From Foliimonas ilicis (GTDB lineage: Bacteria; Pseudomonadota; Alphaproteobacteria; Rhizobiales; Rhizobiaceae), in the NCBI RefSeq assembly GCF_039939195.1, contig NZ_JBDUUH010000015.1, forward strand, positions 62,001 to 126,000: a stretch of 64,000 nt of DNA, in the 5' to 3' direction. The notes beneath the pieces are model-generated. The model saw only the letters and a program-made list of their open reading frames with translations, had not been told where the DNA came from and ran no database searches. The stretch's first letter is position 1; each line of letters starts with the position of its first letter. The translations under genes and the position numbers were made by a program. Shown here piece after piece: positions 60,318-64,000 of the stretch.

Positions 60318-61133
60318 TTAGCTTGAAAGACCGAGCACGTCGCGCATCGAATAAAGCCCCGCCTTGCGCTCGCACGCCCAGAGCGCGGCCTTCACTGCGC
60401 CGCGGGCGAATATTCCGCGATCGTCTGCATTGTGCGAAAGCGTGATGCGTTCGCCCTGTCCGGCGAGAATAACCGAATGGTCGCCGATGACCGAACCGCC
60501 ACGCAGCGTTGCAAAGCCGATCGTGCCGTCCTCGCGTGCGCCGGTATGGCCGTCACGCACCCGCACGGAATGGTCCTCCAGGCCGATTTCACGGCCCGCT
60601 GCCGCTGCCTGACCGAGCAGAAGTGCGGTGCCGGATGGCGCGTCGACCTTGTGCTTGTGGTGCATTTCGAGAATTTCGATGTCGAAATCTTCCGGTCCGA
60701 GCGCTTTTGCAGCCTGTTCGACCAGCACGGCCAGAAGATTTACGCCAAGGCTCATATTGCCCGATTTCACGATCGTCGCGTGGCGCGCGGCGGCGACGAT
60801 CTTCGCTTCGTCTTCCGCGCCGATGCCGGTCGTGCCGATCACATGAACGATGCGCGCCTGCGCGGCATAGCCTGCGAATTCGACCGTCGATGCGGGCGAG
60901 GTGAAATCCAGAACGCCATCGGCCTTGGCAAAGACCGGCAGCGTCTCATCCGTGATGATGACGCCATTTGCCTCAAGCCCGGCAAGCGCGCCTGCATCCT
61001 TGCCGATATGGGGCGAACCCTGCCGCTCGATGGCACCGGAAAGTTTGGCGCCCGGCGTGGCATGAATGGTGCGGATCAGTTCCTGACCCATGCGGCCCGC
61101 AGCGCCCACCACGACGAGGTTCATATCGGTCAT
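60318..61133 (-). CDS. dapB: 4-hydroxy-tetrahydrodipicolinate reductase
   Basis: DapB acts in lysine/diaminopimelate synthesis. The 271-residue enzyme has the cofactor loop VVGAAGRMGQELI (8-20), the GTTG motif, and the substrate site EMHHKHKVDAPSGTA (156-170) with His158/His159 and Lys162. It overlaps the end of the upstream ABC exporter gene by 4 bases. Confidence 0.96.
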   Translation of the reverse strand: MTDMNLVVVGAAGRMGQELIRTIHATPGAKLSGAIERQGSPHIGKDAGALAGLEANGVIITDETLPVFAKADGVLDFTSPASTVEFAGYAAQARIVHVIGTTGIGAEDEAKIVAAARHATIVKSGNMSLGVNLLAVLVEQAAKALGPEDFDIEILEMHHKHKVDAPSGTALLLGQAAAAGREIGLEDHSVRVRDGHTGAREDGTIGFATLRGGSVIGDHSVILAGQGERITLSHNADDRGIFARGAVKAALWACERKAGLYSMRDVLGLSS

Positions 61134-62974
61134 TGCGCGCCCCCGGCGATGGCAGCCTTGCGTCTGCGCTTCGGCTTTGTGTCGTCTACGAGGCCAAGGC
61201 CCTTGCCGCCCTGCACCTTCTGGAAACGTGCATATACGCCGTTCGGGATAGCCATAAGCGATTTATGCGTGCCTTCCTCGACAAGCCGACCTTCTTCCAG
61301 AACGATGATGCGGTCTGCATTCACGACCGTCGAGAGACGGTGCGCGATGACGATGGTCGTCTTGCCCTTCATCACCGTGTCGAGCGCTTCCTGAACGCGC
61401 GCTTCCGATTCATTGTCGAGAGCAGACGTCGCTTCGTCGAGCAGCAGGATCGGGGCCTGACGCACGATGGCGCGCGCGATGGAAATGCGCTGCCTCTGGC
61501 CGCCGGAAAGCGTCGCGCCGTTTTCGCCGACTGGCGTGTCATAGCCCTGGAATTGCTGGCGAATGAAAATATCGGCCGCTGCCTGGTCGGCTGCCTGCTC
61601 GATCTCCGCATCGGTCGCGTCGGCGCGGCCATAGCGTATGTTGTCGCGTATCGTGCCTTCGAAAAGATATGGCTGCTGCGAAACGAAGGCGATGGACTGG
61701 CGAAGCGAGTGCTTCGTCACCTTGGCGATGTCCTGCCCATCGATTTCGATCTTGCCGCCTTCGATGTCGTAGAAACGCTGCAGCAGCGCCGTCAGCGTGG
61801 ATTTGCCGGCACCCGAAGCACCGACGATGGCAGTCGTCTTGCCGGCCTTTGCAACGAAGCTCACCTCATGAAGAACCGGCAGGCTGTTCGGGTAGGAGAA
61901 CGACACTCGGTCGAAAACGACATCGCCCTTGTCGATCGTCAGCGTCTTGGCGCCCGGCGTGTCTTCCTGTTGCGGTTCCAGGTCGAGGATTTCATAGATC
62001 ATGCGCGCATTGACCAGCGCCCGCTCCAGTCCGACCTGCACGCGCGCCAGCCGCCTTGCGGGGTCGTAGGCGAGCATCAAAGCCGTGATGAAGGAGAACA
62101 CCGCGCCGGGTAGCTGATCGCCTGTGACGGCCCTGTAACCTGCGTAAGCGATGACGCCCGCAATCGCGAAGCCCGCCAGCGTATCGGAAATCGGCCCCAG
62201 ACGCTCGGAAACGCGGGCGATCTTGTTGGAGCGGCCTTCGGCTTCCGTAATGAGTTTGGTCATGCGGTGTGAAAGCTGGTCTTCCATGGTGAATGCCTTC
62301 ACCACGGCGATGCCTTGCGTTGCCTCCTGCATGGCGCCGATCAGGCGCGAATTCACCTCGACCGCCTGGCGCGCCACGCGGCGCAGCCGTCGCATGAGGT
62401 AGTTTACCGTGAAGATGAGCGGCGGTCCGATCATCAGCGCGATCAGCGACAGCATCGGGTCCTGAACGATCATGACCCCGAGCAGTGCGACCAGCGAAAC
62501 CGCATCGCGGGCAATCGCCGTCAGTGTCATGCTCAGAAGGTCGCGAATACCGCCGACATTCTCGTTGATCTGGGCGGCGAGACGGCCAGAGCGTTTCTCG
62601 TTGAAGAAGCCGACGCCAAGCCGCATCAGATGGTCGAAAATACGCTGCTGATAGCGCGCGACGAGATTGTTGCCGACCTTTGCCAGAATCACTGCCTGGA
62701 TATAACCGGCGACGCCGCGAAGAACGAAGGCGCCGACGATCAAGAGGCAGATCAGCGCGATAAGGTCCTGGCGCTGGCGATAGAAGATGTCGTCGATCAC
62801 ATCGCGCATCACCCATGCCGTAAAGGCAGTGGTGGCGGCGATCGCAATCAGGCAAACGCCAGCGATCGCGTAGGACCAGATATACTCACGGCCGTTTTCG
62901 GCAATGATGCGCCGGATCACAGCGACGATTTCGCCGCGATCTACCGTTTTCGTTTTTTTCTGTTTGGGATTCAA
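61130..62974 (-). CDS. ABC exporter (MsbA-type, fused permease and ATPase)
   Basis: The 614-residue half-transporter has six membrane helices (about 38-330) and a C-terminal ATPase with Walker A GASGAGKST (about 392-400), signature LSGGQRQRISIARA (about 500-513) and Walker B PILLLDEATSALD. Homodimers of this type flip lipid or LPS precursors or export drugs; the cargo is not indicated. It leads an operon with dapB and gpmA. Confidence 0.9.
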   Translation of the reverse strand: MNPKQKKTKTVDRGEIVAVIRRIIAENGREYIWSYAIAGVCLIAIAATTAFTAWVMRDVIDDIFYRQRQDLIALICLLIVGAFVLRGVAGYIQAVILAKVGNNLVARYQQRIFDHLMRLGVGFFNEKRSGRLAAQINENVGGIRDLLSMTLTAIARDAVSLVALLGVMIVQDPMLSLIALMIGPPLIFTVNYLMRRLRRVARQAVEVNSRLIGAMQEATQGIAVVKAFTMEDQLSHRMTKLITEAEGRSNKIARVSERLGPISDTLAGFAIAGVIAYAGYRAVTGDQLPGAVFSFITALMLAYDPARRLARVQVGLERALVNARMIYEILDLEPQQEDTPGAKTLTIDKGDVVFDRVSFSYPNSLPVLHEVSFVAKAGKTTAIVGASGAGKSTLTALLQRFYDIEGGKIEIDGQDIAKVTKHSLRQSIAFVSQQPYLFEGTIRDNIRYGRADATDAEIEQAADQAAADIFIRQQFQGYDTPVGENGATLSGGQRQRISIARAIVRQAPILLLDEATSALDNESEARVQEALDTVMKGKTTIVIAHRLSTVVNADRIIVLEEGRLVEEGTHKSLMAIPNGVYARFQKVQGGKGLGLVDDTKPKRRRKAAIAGGAQ

Positions 62975-63128
62975 ACCGGGTCAGCCCGCGCAAATAAATT
63001 CACCGGCCCGACTGGACCGCAATTGCGATCCTCATAGCCCCAACAGGGCGTTTTGCCTATGCCTTTTGCATCGAATGGGCGCGGCCTGTTGCTTTCATGC
63101 CGCGCCCGAAGTCTCGTTTGTGGCCAAA
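62975..63128. other. Intergenic region between ribH2 and the ABC exporter
   Basis: It contains a GGGCGCGGC/GCCGCGCCC hairpin at 63077-63107, likely the ribH2 3' end although no T-run follows, and probably the promoter of the exporter-dapB-gpmA operon. Confidence 0.5.
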
Positions 63129-63605
63129 TCAGCCAGCGAGAACCAGATCGCGTGCTTTGAGGATTTCCACGCAGGCATTTGCCGCTTCACGACCTTTCAC
63201 GACGAAATGGTCGCTGAAAAACTGCTTGTGGGCGTCGCTTTCCTGAAAATGATGAGGGGTGAGAACGGCAGAAAGCACCGGAATATCGGTCGCGAGCTGC
63301 ACATTCATGATGCCGTCCAATACCGTGCTTGCCACGAAATCGTGGCGGTAGATGCCGCCATCGACCACGAAGGCGCAACCAAGAACGGCAGCGTAGCGGC
63401 CGGTCTGCGCAAGCAGCTTTGCCTGAAGCGGAATTTCGAGCGCGCCGGGAACGTCGAAAATATCGACTTCGATCTTGCCTTGCGAAAGGGATTTGACGTT
63501 TTCCGCGAAGGAATCGACGCATTTGTCGACGATGTCCGCGTGCCAGCGTGCGCGGATTACGGCGACGCGGCGGTTTTCGAAGTCTCGGTTGCGTATCTGA
63601 TTCAT
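63129..63605 (-). CDS. ribH2: 6,7-dimethyl-8-ribityllumazine synthase, type II (RibH2)
   Basis: Lumazine synthase makes the riboflavin precursor from a dihydroxybutanone phosphate and a pyrimidine. The 158-residue enzyme has FDVPGALEIPLQAK, AFVVDGGIYRHDFVASTV (catalytic His) and VLSAVLTPHHF. The DGGIYRHDF form and its lone position away from a rib operon mark type II (decameric) enzymes. It reads as substantially different from the classical Brucella enzyme from memory. An FMN riboswitch lies upstream. Confidence 0.93.
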   Translation of the reverse strand: MNQIRNRDFENRRVAVIRARWHADIVDKCVDSFAENVKSLSQGKIEVDIFDVPGALEIPLQAKLLAQTGRYAAVLGCAFVVDGGIYRHDFVASTVLDGIMNVQLATDIPVLSAVLTPHHFQESDAHKQFFSDHFVVKGREAANACVEILKARDLVLAG

Positions 63606-63682
63606 AGGCCCTGCTTTCCGTTTTAAAGACCAGAATCAGGACGGACGATCGCAAGACGAGCCTAATGGCCCTTCTTCCTTTC

Positions 63683-63820
63683 GTTCTCTTCCATCCGGAC
63701 TATGACCGTCGGCTCCGGAATCACACCGGATCTGCTGACCCTTCGAATTTCTTCGAAGGCGCTCGCGGGCTTGGGGAAATCCCCTTACCGCCGGTGGGGA
63801 GTTTCACCCCGCCCTGAGAA
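63683..63820 (-). promoter_or_regulatory. FMN riboswitch (RFN element)
   Basis: The minus strand shows the RFN landmarks in order: AGGGCGGGGTGAAACTCCCC, ACCGGCGGTAA, AGCCCGCGAGCG, GGGTCAGCAGATCCGGTG, TTCCGGAGCCGACGGTCATA and GTCCGGATGGAAGAGA. It ends 78 bases before the ribH2 start, so it is expected to shut off ribH2 when FMN is high. Confidence 0.96.
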
Positions 63821-63872
63821 CTAATCTCTCATGTATGGAAAGCGGGCAGGTTGGAGTCAAGAAAAGGATTTT

Positions 63873-64000
63873 CTAAATGCTGCGCCATCTGCGGTCAGTT
63901 GTTTCTATGCCGAAGAGATCGGGCGTCTGGGCATAGGCGGCCAGTCCGGCAAGGGCGGCCTGCGGGTGGGTGATCACGTAGGTCGGCATGGAGCGCATCA
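63873..64000 (-). CDS. C-terminal fragment of an unidentified protein
   Basis: The minus strand is open from the window edge to a TAG at 63873-63875. The last 41 residues read RSMPTYVITHPQAALAGL..., ending DRRWRSI. The gene runs off the right end. I do not recognise the family. Confidence 0.6.
   Translation of the reverse strand, partial: MRSMPTYVITHPQAALAGLAAYAQTPDLFGIETTDRRWRSI

Overview
The window looks like a chromosome segment of a Hyphomicrobiales (Rhizobiales) alphaproteobacterium, most probably Brucellaceae (the Brucella/Ochrobactrum group or a near relative). The evidence is the flagellar gene set and its order (MotC, MotE, FlbT, FlaF, an FtcR/Rem-type regulator and a VisN/VisR pair), a type II lumazine synthase behind an FMN riboswitch, an ornithine decarboxylase with a long speF-type leader, and Brucella/rhizobial-style intergenic palindromes. 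The lumazine synthase reads as clearly different from the classical Brucella RibH2, so I do not name a species.

Layout. Positions 116-2919 hold trhO, a DUF533 gene and kynA. Positions 3001-8180 hold a branched-chain-type (Liv) ABC transporter operon that ends in a RidA-family gene. Positions 8377-13588 hold an aminotransferase, an acetyltransferase and a metal-transport group: a cation diffusion facilitator, a small membrane protein, a NicO-type permease and a DUF1007 protein. Positions 13686-18594 hold a LysR regulator with an amidase, ornithine decarboxylase behind its structured leader, an acetyltransferase with a palindromic repeat inside its reading frame, and an SCP2-domain protein.

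Positions 18708-54764 are one nearly uninterrupted flagellar cluster: type III export (FlhA, FlhB, FliP, FliQ, FliR, FliH-like, FliI), rod, hook and rings (FlgB, C, F, G, E, K, L, D, H, I, A, J, FliE, FliF), switch (FliG, M, N), motor (MotA, MotB and helpers MotC, MotE), one flagellin, FliK, FlbT and FlaF, the regulators FtcR and VisN/VisR, and several conserved unknowns. The left part (18.7-48.3 kb) is read on the minus strand, except for one plus-strand membrane gene between flhA and fliQ. The motA-flhB operon is on the plus strand. I see no chemotaxis genes and no sigma-28 gene in the window.

The strongest new signal is a short sequence, YCRCRCAAG. It lies in one orientation 40-75 bp upstream of the first gene of six flagellar transcription units (flhA, flgE, fliF, flgB, the DUF1217 gene leading flgF-fliI, and motA), with a TA-rich -10-like patch about 7-9 bp further on. 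I propose it as the FtcR binding site.

Positions 55115-63605 hold a D-lyxose isomerase-type cupin, an AcuI-type reductase, a CMD-family protein, a succinate-semialdehyde dehydrogenase, tRNA-Leu(CAG), gpmA, dapB, an ABC exporter and ribH2 with its FMN riboswitch. The window ends inside an unidentified minus-strand gene. Related palindromic repeats occur near 8.2, 17.6, 55.8 and 59.2 kb, with other palindromes near 4.2, 11.7 and 38.3 kb.
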